Shown: positions 36,967 through 48,502 of the stretch, one piece after another
Position numbering within the stretch: position 1 is the first letter of the stretch
How the letters are laid out: each line of letters opens with the position of its first letter
Assembly: GCF_007655135.1 (NCBI RefSeq)
Contig: NC_045129.1
Coordinates: forward strand, 6,944,001-7,008,000
Length of the DNA stretch: 64,000 bases
From: Punica granatum
Taxonomy: Eukaryota > Streptophyta > Magnoliopsida > Myrtales > Lythraceae
Direction of reading: 5' to 3'
The notes under the pieces: model-generated
The model's database searches: none
What the model was told of the DNA's origin: nothing
The model's input: only the letters and a program-made list of their open reading frames with translations
Translations under genes and position numbers: made by a program

Positions 36967-38454
36967 CTAGTGAACTGGACGTTCGATTTCTCCGTGTTTT
37001 TTTCCAGTCGGCTCTTCTAGCAGCCTCACCTTACAGTCTTCCTTCAGTTTACAAAGCCATTCGTATGAAGAGCCATCTTTGCACAAGGCCTCTTGTGCAC
37101 CCTCCTGTAGGTCCTTCACCTTCTTCCTAATGGCATTGCCCTCTTCGTCGACCATAACTCTCCTCACCAAGCATCGTATCTCCTCCCTCCCAACTATCTT
37201 CTTGGACGGCAGCACCTTCGGGCGGATGGCCACCCCGATCTCTTCTGCTAGCAACGTCGCGTTCATCCTCTGCTCGGCATATAATGGCCAGCCTATCATG
37301 GGCACCCCGTTCAAAATGCTCTCCAAGGTTGAGCTCCAGCCACAATGAGACAGGAACCCTCCGACCGCCCGGTGGGCCAGGACGTTTACCTGCGGGGCCC
37401 AGTTTGGAATTAGTAGTCCGATTCCTTGGGTACGCCCGAAGAACCCGTCTGGTAGGAAACTCAACATGTCCAACGATCCATTTCCCGAGTCGAAGTACGA
37501 CCCGTCGCCGGATTTTATGGTAGGGGCGCGCAAAACCCATATAAATCTTTGTCGACTCAACTCCAATCCCCAAGCCACCTCAGTCAACTGATCGGCCGAG
37601 AGGGTTCCGCCACTCCCGAACGACACAAAGATCACTGACTCACTTGGCTGTCTGTCAAGCCAGTTGAACAGCTGGGTATCGGGACTGACCGGTTCAGGGG
37701 GCCTGATCAACGGCCCAATTGGATATATTGGCACCCTACCGATCCCGCCCAGTAGCCCTTCATCTCTCAGTGCCGCAAGCATCTCGGGTTGCAAATCCTC
37801 CCAGATATTCAACAAAATCCCATCTCCCATCGGCAACTTGGTAGCAATCCTCAAGAACTCGTGATACTGCTGATTGGAACGATCAAGCATGGGATCGATC
37901 ACGTCCTCGGGACGAACTGCTGTGCAACCGGGGATCTCCAATGGCATGGGTTGGTCCACATATTCCCCCTCCACCAATTTATCCAAGGTTTGACAGAATA
38001 ACGTTAAAGCCAGTAACCATGCATTGGTCGCTACATACACAAACTTAGGGATCCTCAACTCATCCCCTATGATCAAATGCTCAGCCGAAAACAAGTCGAC
38101 GATGAGAACGTCCGGGCGGACTGCCAGGGCAGAGAGCGCGGCCCTGAAAGCAGGCCGTGCCTCGCGCATCATCACGCACAGCCTGGTAACCACTTTGGCC
38201 TCGGGGCCCACGAGGCCAGAGATGTCCGCCGGTGGCAGCTGGATGATGTCAAAGAGATTTGGGTTCATGGCGGCTTCAATGATCTTGTTCTCGGAGGCAG
38301 TAGGCTGGGAGGCAGCGCCTGCGACGTAGACCGTGACGGAGAAGCCATGGTGAGTGACGAGGCGCTTCCCAAGCTCGACGATGGGGATGACATGGCCAAT
38401 CCCGGGGCTCGAGAGAAGGACAGCGTGGAGCTTTTGACTGGAAGGGGTTTCCAT
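36967..38454 (-). CDS. UDP-glycosyltransferase, UGT72-like (UGT2)
   Basis: Intronless gene for a 495-residue family-1 UGT. The start METPSSQKLH at 38454 is chosen because it aligns with UGT3. An in-frame ATG at 38514 lies upstream of the TATA box (38498-38504) and would add 20 unrelated residues. Catalytic His is H21 (SSPGIGH), Asp partner D120 (LIVDLF). The PSPG box runs W352 to Q395 and contains HCGWSS, as in Arabidopsis UGT72E enzymes; the final Gln suggests UDP-glucose as donor. The linker WLDRQPSESVIFVSFGSGGT is characteristic of UGT72. A cytosolic phenolic or phenylpropanoid glucosyltransferase is likely, but the acceptor is unknown. It is a close paralogue of UGT3, with a longer C-terminus (TGKKHGEIERPVH). 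The 3' end lies in the segmental duplication, and a 109-bp tandem repeat lies upstream (38635-38852). Confidence 0.93.
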   Translation of the reverse strand: METPSSQKLHAVLLSSPGIGHVIPIVELGKRLVTHHGFSVTVYVAGAASQPTASENKIIEAAMNPNLFDIIQLPPADISGLVGPEAKVVTRLCVMMREARPAFRAALSALAVRPDVLIVDLFSAEHLIIGDELRIPKFVYVATNAWLLALTLFCQTLDKLVEGEYVDQPMPLEIPGCTAVRPEDVIDPMLDRSNQQYHEFLRIATKLPMGDGILLNIWEDLQPEMLAALRDEGLLGGIGRVPIYPIGPLIRPPEPVSPDTQLFNWLDRQPSESVIFVSFGSGGTLSADQLTEVAWGLELSRQRFIWVLRAPTIKSGDGSYFDSGNGSLDMLSFLPDGFFGRTQGIGLLIPNWAPQVNVLAHRAVGGFLSHCGWSSTLESILNGVPMIGWPLYAEQRMNATLLAEEIGVAIRPKVLPSKKIVGREEIRCLVRRVMVDEEGNAIRKKVKDLQEGAQEALCKDGSSYEWLCKLKEDCKVRLLEEPTGKKHGEIERPVH

Positions 38455-38497
38455 CAGGTAAGAGAAATACAGTCTACTCGTGAAACGGCCGGAGAGA

Positions 38498-38504
38498 TTA
38501 TATA
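38498..38504 (-). promoter_or_regulatory. Putative TATA box of UGT2
   Basis: The minus strand reads TATATAA about 45 bp before the chosen ATG, leaving a leader of roughly 15 bp. UGT3 has a TATA-like motif at nearly the same distance. Its position favours the METPSS start over the upstream ATG. Confidence 0.5.
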
Positions 38505-38634
38505 ATGGTTGCATGCGCAGTTATGGGAACGACTGCAAAAAGGAGACCTCGCCTCGTCATACATATTAAGGTCATCTTGAATACAAGTCCACTATTACGT
38601 CCGAGAAAAATAAAAAGATAAAAAGAAGTACACT

Positions 38635-38852
38635 AAAGTCTCCAAGTAAATAATTAGAATAGTCGGACGAATCATAATAAAATTCAAGTGAAACCCACTT
38701 TTGACCCGAAATCGTGGGGCAACAAATTCAGATTGATCCAACTAAAGTCTTCAAGTAAATAATTTAGAATGGCCGGACGAATCATAATAAAATTTAAGTG
38801 AAACTCACTTTTGACCCGAAATCGAGAGACAACAAATTCAGATTGATCTAAT
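38635..38852. repeat. 109-bp tandem duplication in the UGT2 promoter
   Basis: Two adjacent units, 38635-38743 and 38744-38852, share runs such as CGGACGAATCATAATAAAAT and CACTTTTGACCCGAAATCG. They differ at about ten positions by eye. They lie roughly 180-400 bp upstream of the UGT2 start codon. The repeated core contains TTGACC (W-box-like), once per unit. Confidence 0.9.
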
Positions 38853-39035
38853 ATTTCTTTTTCCTATGTGCCTCCCTCGTACCTAAAACTAATTAATAAT
38901 CATTGCATGAATATTAGTTCTACAATGGTATAAATGAAAAGTTGCAACTTGTAAGGAATGGTATTTAGTACAGTACAATAAGCAGCCATATTACGTTTTG
39001 TTTGGAAATTGAGTGTGGTTGAATTCCAATTCTAA

Positions 39036-39266
39036 GGCTTCGTTTGGTTTCTGAATTTAATTTTAGAATCACAATTCTAATTTAACTCTACCCACTACAA
39101 AATAAAATAACTCATACAAATTCAAAGAATGGGTCCCATTTATACTACTTTTTTACATAACAAAACAAAATAATTCATACAAAATCAAAGGGTGATTCCA
39201 TTTATACCACTCTTTTTCAAAATCAAAATCTGATTTTAAAATTCTACTATGAAACCAAATGCAGCA
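39036..39266. mobile_element. Tourist-like MITE
   Basis: Inverted ends GGCTTCGTTTGGTTTC (left) and, on the minus strand, TGCTGCATTTGGTTTC (right) are flanked by TAA (39033-39035 and 39267-39269). Length 231 bp, no coding sequence. A 3-bp TAA/TTA duplication suggests a PIF/Harbinger-related MITE. Confidence 0.65.
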
Positions 39267-39284
39267 TAAATAATTATATTTATT

Positions 39285-39490
39285 TGAAATTGTAATGATT
39301 GTGTTGTTGAATTATGGAAAAAAAAAGTAATAAATAGTTGAGAGAAAGTAATGTTTATGTTGTTATATAGTGAAAAATATAATGAATAGTTGAGAGATGT
39401 AGTATTAAAAATTAAATTGAATAATAGTTAAGATAAAAAAATTTTAAAAAAAAGAAAAAAGTAATAATTATGTTGTTGAATTGAAGATAA
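39285..39490 (-). repeat. AT-rich internally repetitive family (reverse orientation)
   Basis: Reverse-complement relative of the 3046-3366 block, with repeated 'gtaatgattgtgttgttgaa' and 'agtaataaatagttgagaga' units. Confidence 0.45.
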
Positions 39491-39869
39491 ATTGAGTTAA
39501 AAGACTGATACATTTTAGGGTTACAAAAGCATACGATCATTGGTGATATCACTGGGTTCTTCATATCCCTCGACGTTTATAGGCCCCGTTTGATTACCCA
39601 AAAAAAGAGCATGCGATCTGGTTTAATAAAAGCCGAGAAAGTTATTATAATCATATTTGCTAATTTAATTTATATTGATGAAGACTATTATTTGTCAGGA
39701 TAATGATGGTGTCACTTTCATGCAATTCCCTCCGCAAACTCGTACTCATATAAATCAATTAGCCACGGAAGTCAACAAGTTTACGGAAGAACTGAAGTTT
39801 AAAAGAATATAGATATTGATAATAGAGTTAAAATTTTTTTTTTAAAAAAAAGAAGAAGTTAACATATAA

Positions 39870-40134
39870 CGGGCCGTTTGGATTCGGAGTTAAAGTCAAC
39901 GAAACTTTAACTTTAACTTTAACTGAGGAAGAAGACAAGGGTTTGTGGGCTCACCAGTTTGACTTTAAATAAAATAAATGAATGTAGTAGATAATTGTGT
40001 AAAATGAGATTGTGTGTTTGAATAAGATATGGGACCCACCAATTTGACTTTTCAAATGTGTGTTTTGTTGTGTAGTGTAGAGTTAAAGTTAAAGTTAAAA
40101 TCATGGTGATTTTAACTTCGAATCCAAACAGGGC
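39870..40134. mobile_element. Tourist-like MITE
   Basis: Inverted ends GGGCCGTTTGGATTCGGAGT (left) and, on the minus strand, GCCCTGTTTGGATTCGAAGT (right), with TAA at 39867-39869 and 40135-40137. Both subterminal regions carry repeated AACTTT/AAAGTT. Length about 265 bp, no coding capacity. The overlapping minus-strand frame at 39919-40188 is not a gene. Confidence 0.72.
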
Positions 40135-40137
40135 TAA

Positions 40138-40883
40138 CTTTTTGTGTGCGCCTCTTGTACTAAAGAGTAGACTTAAAAAAAGGGCCAAATTTAATCTTAA
40201 TAAAAATATTGTAAACGACTTATTGACAGTACCTTAAATTGATATTCAAATGATAATAGTTTCAGCTCGAAAAACTAAAATGCAGAAGAAACAGAATATG
40301 GTAAAATTCGGGGTCCATCTATGCAATCAAGTTGATGAGGAAAAGGCACACCGTCCCTGCAGCAATTAAAGGTCCAGCCGACATTTTTTGTTTTGTAAAA
40401 CTCATATTTCAAAACATAAGTCTCGATTTCTTTCTCTATGCATGTGTTTTGTCTTTGTCCTTGTATAATATTCTACACATGTGACGGGAATAATGTGGTC
40501 TTTTTTCTTGATGCTACTTTGACAAGTAAAACCCTCCACATGCTGTCGGAAATTGATTGAGGAGGCAGGTTATCGTGTAATCCGAAGGCCCATCAATGTC
40601 GGGGCTGCTCTCGCGAGAGATTGGGAGGTCATCCTGCAACCTGTTCATGGATAAGGCAATTCCGATATCCATTGTTTTGTTATGTGAGCGATTTCACACC
40701 CCCCGAGCATCCATTTTTTTACATCTATTCTTAACAATCTTGACAATTTTATATTAAGAGATTTAACTGGAACTACTATACCCCATCTTTATTCTATTTT
40801 ATCAAGACTACTAGACCCTGTCTTTGTTCTGTTTTTTTTTTTGACAGTATTCAGTTACTCTATTGGAAAAAAAAAACCTCTTA
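40138..40883. other. Intergenic DNA
   Basis: No gene or delimited element recognised. Confidence 0.4.
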
Positions 40884-41026
40884 TTTTTTTCAATTACAAT
40901 GGAGACCCGTTGGTTTAGTGCAATGAAATAAAATAACAGCTAATAATTGGGCAATGTAGTCCTATTTAGTATTGAAACTGCAATATCTTGGTTGTCAAGC
41001 GAGAGCGCATTCCACTGTGTTACATC
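40884..41026 (-). repeat. SINE-like repeat, family S1
   Basis: On the minus strand the head GATGTAACACAGTGGAATGC, the body ATTATTAGCTGTTATTTTA and CATTGCACTAAACC, and a final ATTGTAATTGAAAAAAA are all in the family order. Confidence 0.6.
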
Positions 41027-41049
41027 ATCTTTGATAACACTCCAAATGT

Positions 41050-41146
41050 TTTTTTTTTGAGTTACAATGGAGACCCATAGGCTTAGTGTAATAGATATAA
41101 ATCATAATAGCTAATAAAATGACATGAGTAATTCCACTGACTATCT
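41050..41146 (-). repeat. SINE-like repeat, family S1, head-truncated
   Basis: On the minus strand it keeps only the body and tail (TTATTAGCTATTATGATTTA, then GGTCTCCATTGTAACTC and poly-A), immediately next to the previous S1 copy. Confidence 0.5.
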
Positions 41147-41454
41147 AACGTACAACCTCTTGATTGGGTGGTGGTGGCCAGTAGTTTGGGTGTTCCCACC
41201 CTCAGCCACCCAATCCTTTTTTTAAAAAAAATTATAATTTCTATTGAATTTAAGTATGCAATATTTTTTCACTGTGTATCACTTGATATTCGATTTAGTT
41301 TTGAGCGAAATCGACCCATTAAAGAATAAATTTCTCCCGATCATCCTCAACCACCCATCCTTCTTCATAATTCTTTTACAATTTTTATTGATTTTATGTA
41401 TATATATATATATATATTTTCCCAAATGTGTGCTACTTGATATTTAGAAGTTCA

Positions 41455-41865
41455 CTAGGTCCAACTAATTTAGGTTCGAGCGAGATCGACCCACTAAGTG
41501 ATAAATTTCATATAATAATGAATTTTTTCCAATAATAAAACTCGCACCTGATGCCTTACCCAAGGATAACAAGCGCCAACTCATATAAAACTAATACATG
41601 TTGATAAAAAGCCTACTTTAATTTGTTGCCAATTTAAATAGTCTCTTTTTATTTGTCATTTCATAGATTCGAGTAAGGTCAACCCACAATGGGACAAACC
41701 TCTCATGATCAAGTATTTTCTCAAATCACAAGATTCACATGCGAGACCTAACCTAAGAATAACAAACGCCGACTCACCTAAAATCAATCTGCTTTGATAA
41801 AAAAAACACAAAGTCTATTTTAATTCCTCATCAATTTAAATTGTCTCTTTTAATTTGTGACGTTA
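41455..41865 (-). repeat. Two diverged tandem SINE-like units
   Basis: Two units of about 200 bp (about 41455-41655 and 41665-41865) share GACCCACTA.. and CAACCCACAA.. segments, CCTAACC.AAG.ATAACAA and an end like AATTTAAAT.GTCTCTTTT. On the minus strand the order (GAGTTGGCGCTTGTTATCCT, then ACTTAGTGGGTCGATCTCG) resembles a tRNA-like head followed by the S2/S3 tail. Confidence 0.45.
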
Positions 41866-43414
41866 GAAATGTTTTTACTTTTAGGGTAAATGCAATGTTA
41901 GATTAAGATATTAACTGACACTAATTCTTTTTTAATATTAACTTGGCACTGGCCATGGTGTGCTTTTAATAAATGCTGAACCTACTGCAAGAAAGTTAGC
42001 TCACCTAAAATAGCGAACAAGGCCTATTATATTGCAATCACGATACTCTAATTAAAAATATTGAATATTCAATTAATATGATCAGAGAGAAATATTAGCT
42101 TTTATACCATATAAAATAGTAACCAGTATAATCTTTTGAAAATTCTAGATCATCAATTATTATCAATTGAGTGTTCTTAATTTTTACGCATAAGTAGTTT
42201 GAATTAGTTATAGTTATAATTTACATCAGTTATTATACAAACTACTTTCACAAATAATAAAATTCATTAAAATTTTCCTAGTCAGGGGCATCGTGCGGGT
42301 GAAACACCCTATTACTAACAATTAAGGCCGGTCCATGGGATGGAGGTGGCGAGTGGGTGGGTTATTCCCACCTGCAAGCACCATTCCCTAATTTATTATT
42401 GATTATTTTTAAAAAAATATATTTTTTTCTTAATTTCTTCATTTCACTGTAAAATATGGGACAAAATATATATTTGAGTAGACTCTTAATATTAGGTATT
42501 GACAAATATATTGATGTATGAGAATATATATATATATATATATGTATGTATATATACATGAGAAAGTAAATGGAAAAATTATTATTAAAAAATTAATTTT
42601 GAAAATGGTTAGGGAAAAGTGTGAATGTAAAAGTATTATTAAATAGAAGTCTAAAAATGGTTAGAAAAATGTATGAGTGAGAAAGTATTATTAAATTAAA
42701 AAAAAAAGACAAAATCGTAATTATTATATTATTGAATTTGGAGAAGATTATAGTTGAATTGGGTAGAGTTGGACCTCTTTAAATATGTCCTTATTTTTCG
42801 GTGAAATGCAAGGGTATAGTACTAGCCTGTGATTGCTAAGTCCATGGGATGGTGGTGATGGGTGGGTGGATCTTTTTTGCTCGTAGCCACCATCCCCTCT
42901 TTTGTTTTTATATTTCTTACAAAAATATATATTAATTTTTTTTTCATTTTAGTGTAAACTACGAACTTAAATTGATTACCAGGTTGAGTACTCTATTTTT
43001 ATTTATGTCCTTAAAAATATCCTAATTTTCCGGTAAAATGCAAGGGTGCAGTACTAGCCTATGACTGCTAGTTCTTGCTTGAACAATGATTTTGTCATTG
43101 CTATGAGATGTTTCATCAAAATTCGAACCCTCTCCTGGAACTAAAATTTGTTACTTCAAATTAGTGAGACTATTCAAGACCTATTAGTAGGTAAAAATAT
43201 TAGCTTGACGCCACTTAAAATATTAATTATTATATTTTTTGGTGGTCACGTATCAATTAGTATAATCTTTTAAAAAATTTAGATCATTTACTAGCAATTA
43301 AGAGTTCCTAATTTCTACATATAAGTAGTTTTATTATTAGTTTCACTTATATTCTGCGTCGTTTATCAGATAAACTAATATTAATAAACATAATATTGAC
43401 CAACTTTTTTTTTT
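41866..43414. other. AT-rich DNA with dispersed repeats
   Basis: Two related segments begin CCATGGGATGG at about 42337 and 42842 and continue through CACCATCCC-like and A/T-rich parts. A third weak match lies near 41168. The block at 42550-42775 belongs, on the minus strand, to the AT-rich family of 3046-3366. A TA microsatellite lies at about 42522-42542. No gene is seen. Confidence 0.4.
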
Positions 43415-43444
43415 CAACCGCCGCATCTCGCGAGTAAATCCTAG
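43415..43444 (+). mobile_element. Possible Helitron-like 3' end
   Basis: A GC patch (CCGCCGCATCTCGCGAG) precedes AAATCCTAG and then T. Its reverse complement, ACTAGGATTTACTCGCG, resembles the terminus at 1308-1325. The hairpin is weak, so this is tentative. Confidence 0.3.
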
Positions 43445-43468
43445 TAATGGATAAGGTTCCATTACCTA

Positions 43469-43950
43469 AAAGACTTGGGAGAAATTATCTAGAAGTGAAA
43501 TAGTTAAAATAATAACAATAGTGCGTTGAATATTAATAATCATTTAATCATTTCGATTAGTATCAACAAACATTACGAGATAAGCACTTGACAGGGAGAC
43601 CACTATAGTTCCGTGTACAATTAGCTCAATCCTCCTTTCATGCCCGGTGGCATATACATGTATATTAATTAATGGAGTTGTTGAGATAAGATTGACTTCC
43701 CATATTAATTACCTATTGGATTGGAAATTACGTTTCATCCTAGATCATTTCATGTGGGATCATTTTTGATCTCATGTAACTATCATATCAGCTTTATTGT
43801 ATTGTCTATGATAAGAAACTGTTGAAAGAGACCAGAAAAGGGGATCGATAATATTTGATATAGTTCTTGCACGGTAGCTATGCCTGATGCGGTTTTCGTT
43901 TCTTTAATTTATCAAAGTCCAAAAGCTGATTAAACAAGTCGCGCGAGTGT
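43469..43950 (+). repeat. Long inverted repeat, left copy (partner 52556-53035)
   Basis: The stretch from AGACTTGGGAGAAATTATC to CTGATTAAACAAGTCGCG matches the reverse complement of 52556-53035 almost throughout, for example ATGGAGTTGTTGAGAT and GAGACCACTATAGTTCCGTG. The two copies flank UGT3 in opposite orientation, about 8.6 kb apart. There is no coding sequence. Confidence 0.85.
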
Positions 43951-43951
43951 C

Positions 43952-44130
43952 CCCAACTAGTCTAACATAAAATAAGCAGAGTGTCCTTTTGAATTGGGGA
44001 GGTACCATGATTTAATTGTGATTTAAGAGGCACAATTGCTAGCAGTAAGTGCGAAAATACTTTAGTGAATATCTTATAAAAATTCAATTTAAAAGGACAC
44101 TCTGCTTATTTTATATTAGACTAGTTTGGG
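43952..44130. mobile_element. Hairpin MITE
   Basis: Arms of about 46 bp (43952-43996 and 44085-44130) are nearly perfect inverted repeats. The left arm has CCCAACTAGTCTAACATAAA and AATAAGCAGAGTGTCCTTTT; the right arm is its complement with few mismatches. They enclose about 88 bp. The element sits directly at the end of the long inverted-repeat copy. No clear target duplication is visible. Confidence 0.7.
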
Positions 44131-47100
44131 ACGTGTGTTGCACGTGTTTAGTCTCCAGAAGAGTCCTGCTATGATGTACATATTGCAGGTAAATGTATAA
44201 TCCACGAATAACAAAGAGAGTTTATTCTACTCCAATTTTTTGTTTTTTTTTTATGGATTAGTTCTACTCCAATTTGTTGCATTACAGCAATGGCTATAAT
44301 TAAATAAGTATTCTGGTGGAATGTATTCTTATGGCAATAGAACTTATTTTATTTATGAGATAAATAATCTCCTCTGAAATTACGATATATCTGCAATAGA
44401 TTTATAAAAAAGCCAATATCAAATGCCCCTTTGTCAATACATTATACTACTGCAGATTCAGACCTATTTATCAGTTCCTTAGATACTATTTTCCTACCAT
44501 GTTAAAGTGCTTTTGATAACTAATAAGTCTCTCTTTTAAGTACTATAATAAGGATATCATCTATAAGACTGAATATGAGATAAGACGCGCTCAATCTTCC
44601 AGGAAGAATTACCTCTCTTCTTATTTAGTAATTCCATGAAAAACTATTGAATACGGTCTACCTCCTGCATCCATGCTCACAAAACAACCTGCTTCGACAA
44701 TGCAAATAAAGGAACCATAAAGACCATTTAAAACTTAAAGGATCATACCCGAGAGAATTAAGAAAATAATATGAAGATGTGTGACGCTCTTGTTTCCTCC
44801 ATATGCAATGGAGAAGTAAATCAGCTATCATAGGCTAACTTATGTTAGGGGCATCACCGTGGAATGTGGAAAGAATTATATTCTAAATTGATTAATAAGC
44901 AAACTAAAGTTCACAAATACATATAAGAAGCTGTAAAGTAAATAAATAAATGAAAATAAGAATGATACCTCCTCATTTTTTTCTTTTTCTTAAGAGATGT
45001 CAATGAGTTTAGTATAAAGATGACAAATAAAGCAAAATAAAGAAGCATACAAGTCCCACACCGGCGAGAATTGAAATCAGGACCTCATGGCTCCGAGTTG
45101 GCGCCCTGTGGCAGGGCACTAAGACCCTTTAATCAGTGATACCAACTCATTTACTATCCATAAGCAGTCTCCTAAAGACTCTAATCCATTCTAACCAACT
45201 TACGGCATAAATAAATAAATAAAAATTCAACTATTTACGGAAGTACCATTTAATTGTGAACTAATTTGATTAGTTAATATTCTTTATGAGGCAGTGTGGC
45301 TTATCACTGTACTTTTTAAAACCAAACCAAAAACAAAAAATCCGATGTACTGATCTCTAGGTTCAAAGATTCAACCAAGAGAGTTAGCCTGTAACTTTGC
45401 TTCTAAACAATTTACAAAGTATTGGAAAGTATTTGATTTAAAAAGTTAGATATGTGAAAAACACTTTCAAGCAGGTCAACAAATTTAGATAGAGATTAAA
45501 AACAGTGTCGTTGCGGTAAAGATACAGACCAAAAAGGGTCATGTTCCATCTCAGGATGTCAAACCATATTGTCGTAGCCATTTTCTAAAGCTATATATGT
45601 CTTCTAGCAAAATAAATGATTGTATATATATATATATATATATATATGTTTGTTTATATTTTGTTAATACACAAATAGTAATGCAAATAGAAGAATAACA
45701 ACACACAACACTTTTATGTGAGACTTTACCATTATGCCGAGCAAACATTGCCAAGGCCTTTTCCTTTTTCTTATTATTCAGGCATAAAGGGTCAGACAAC
45801 AACTTCTTTTGCACCCAAAACTACGTTATTTTGCCTCTATAAAAGAAAAAATATTTGATCAGAAAACATTGAAAGGAATCGAGTGATACAGATGAAGAAA
45901 AATAACAGAAGAAGTTCATCCACAATTAAAAAAAGATAGATCCAACAAAAAATAAGGGAAAAAGATAGGTATCCTGACCAAAGTGGGAGAGCTTTATCTC
46001 TTAATGGACCGACCCGACTCGACTGGATTAATATGGAGTCTATTGAGTTTCCAGATACCATAGTACACACTGAAAAAAAAAAAGGATAGACATCTTGACC
46101 CATTAGCCAGACTTTAAATCAAATCGGAAATAAGGAATTGAAGGAAATATATCATGTAAGAATCTACGTCCCAGATAAGTGCACTCTACGTAAATTACAC
46201 TGAACATTAGAGTAGGAAGGAGCAGGAAAATTAAAATGGAAATGAATAAAAAAAAAAAAGAAGAAGAAATCCGCCTACTTTACTCCATATTATAGTGAAG
46301 TGAGAGTAGTTATGTATAGTATGACATTGTAATTGCAAATAGAAAGTGAAGAACAAGGGAGTAAAAGAATAATAAAGCGGGCCAACAGGAGGAGGGAAAA
46401 ATAGGGTCCAAGAACTTTAAACTCATCTTTTTGCAAAGATGGACAAACAAGTGGGGAAAAAAAGAAGAAGCAAGATAATAAAAACAGTAATAGTTGCAAA
46501 TATTGAGATTAAGTAGATAGGGAGATGATGAATGAATTTTCAGTGGAGGCACTTATCAAGAGTAGAAATTTCATTTTTTGTAACAACTATTCTGAAATTT
46601 ATAATTAAGCTAATAATTACAATATGGGAAAGAAAAGGCAAGGCTATTAATAGGTTAATCGGCCAAAAAAGAAAAAAAGAAAACAAAAAGTTGATTGCTC
46701 AAAGCTAAACAAACATAAAAAATGAAGTGAAGTAGTAATGAACAAAGGGCATCTATGATGGTAAATTTGCCTTGGTGCTCCATCTTTTCTTCTGTGGATC
46801 CTTGGAGCACCTTTCGAGACGACATGACTTGCAAGAAGCAACAATGGTAAAAACCAATATCTGAAGCAGAAGGTTATATGATATGTCCGAAATGAAAATA
46901 TGATTACTAAGGATTCGTAAGAATGAGTCCTTAGGGGAATATCGAGGTTTTCAGACAAAATGAATCCCTTTCACATTGTGCTGAACTATTTAATAGACAG
47001 GATTTGTCAATGGTTCTATACCCCTTTGGTAGGAACGTCCAGAGCATGTATGCCCTTTAACAATGGGACCCCTCATTTTGTCGAACATGGGGTGGGAGCA

Positions 47101-48502
47101 AAATGCATGGAGGGTAAAGAGGTTGCAGGCTGATGAATAAAGGGTATTTGACAAAGGAAGATGGAACATGTACAACTTCTATGATCAGTTGAAAGCAATA
47201 CAGAGTGCCCGCCTTAACCGGGGACCAGCAATGGAGAGAACAAAGCGTGGAGTGGCCGCAAAATTTACCATAAAATTCATCAAATACGTTTGCTAAGCTG
47301 ATGTCATTGGGAAAATAGAGTTTGAGCTCTTACAGGAAAGCCCAACGTCTGCGTGAGCGAATGGGCTCGGAACAGCGGCTGTAACGGTTTGAGGGGGCTG
47401 GAATGGGAAGGAAGAGGGACAATCACAGAGACAATGCAGAGTGGACGGAAAGTAGGAATTGTATAACGAGAGCGAGAGAGAGAGAAGGAAGAAGGGGAAG
47501 GAGGGGGGAGGAAAATGTACTGAACGGCGGGAGCAATTCTTGGAGGGGAGTGCTTTGGAGAAGGCATCGTCGTCGTGACGTTTGGCGGTTGGACGGCGGA
47601 CAGTGACCGGAGATGTATTGAGGGTTTGGAATTGGAATTAAGAAACACCACTGGCAGGATTTATTGGAATAGAGGAGGCACAATTGAAGAGAGGCAAGAT
47701 TGGAGTTCCTATGGGTAAAAATACACCATTAAGCTTCACATTTTTTTTTTTTATATAGGTATAGATATAGATAGATTGGTCTTCCCCGAACTAGAACAAG
47801 AGAAAACCCGGCCCGTGTAATGAATATATAGCACGACCTTAGATGATTACAGGCAGAAGATGCTCAGGCCAATGGCCCATATAATTAAAGTATTAAACAA
47901 AGCTCATGGAGAAACGAGGAAATTAAACAAATTTAACCATCAAACTGGTCATGTTGGGCCCCTTGCCGAACATAAATATGACGGAATAGCCAAATTTCTG
48001 TCCTTTTCTGACAATAAATTAATAAAATCACACGCAACTAGTACTATGTAGAGTACTGATCAAACTGATAATTTTCTCTTTAAGAATAAAAGTTATCCTT
48101 AATTGTTATAACTTGTCTGTCCAAAATCAAAATTATCTCGACATTGAGGTGCCTAATTCAACACGACGAGACGAAAGAATTTCATTGGTTTGGCATAATT
48201 AAGAATGTAGTTAGGCTGCAACATATATCCGTAGCATATTCAGTTTTTCACGTCCTATAATGCTGGAAGACCACATGGGATAGTTTTCACATAATCAGGT
48301 ATTCAAAACACATGATACTGACTCCGGTAAACATCCTGAACAGAGAAAATATAGTTCAATCAGCTTTTGTTTAACAAGGATACTGACGGTGCCATTCACA
48401 TTGCACTGCGTCCCCGAGTCCCCAATCTCAGTTGTACAGCCCCGATTGCGCGTGGGTCGTTCATCCGAGAGCTAGCAAGCTGGACCTTCAACTTCTCCAA
48501 GT
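44131..48502. other. Intergenic DNA, possible SINE and unexplained GC-richer patch
   Basis: A tRNA-like repeat (S4) lies on the minus strand at about 45005-45155 (GAGGTCCTGATTTCAATTCTC followed by TTTATTTTGCTTTATTTGTC); a weaker relative lies at about 30245-30360. An S2 body and tail occur at about 45983-46081. A TA microsatellite lies at 45625-45646. The patch at 47300-47690 is GC-richer, with open frames on both strands that lack recognisable domains; it could be a gene's untranslated or first-exon remnant. The 3' flank of UGT3 occupies the end. Confidence 0.35.

Larger units (their letters stand above)
34311..37322. repeat. Segmental duplication, copy B (3' flank and C-terminus of UGT2)
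   Basis: Partner of 28671-32342, in direct orientation. This copy carries the intact gene and the empty sites for the hAT MITE (34535-34542) and the S3 SINE (about 36166-36176). It has its own fold-back insertion at 34637-35050. A TA microsatellite lies at about 35227-35259. Confidence 0.85.

Noticed and set aside
41455..41865. Regularly spaced repeats considered as a CRISPR array
   Set aside because: There are only two long diverged units and the sequence is plant nuclear DNA.
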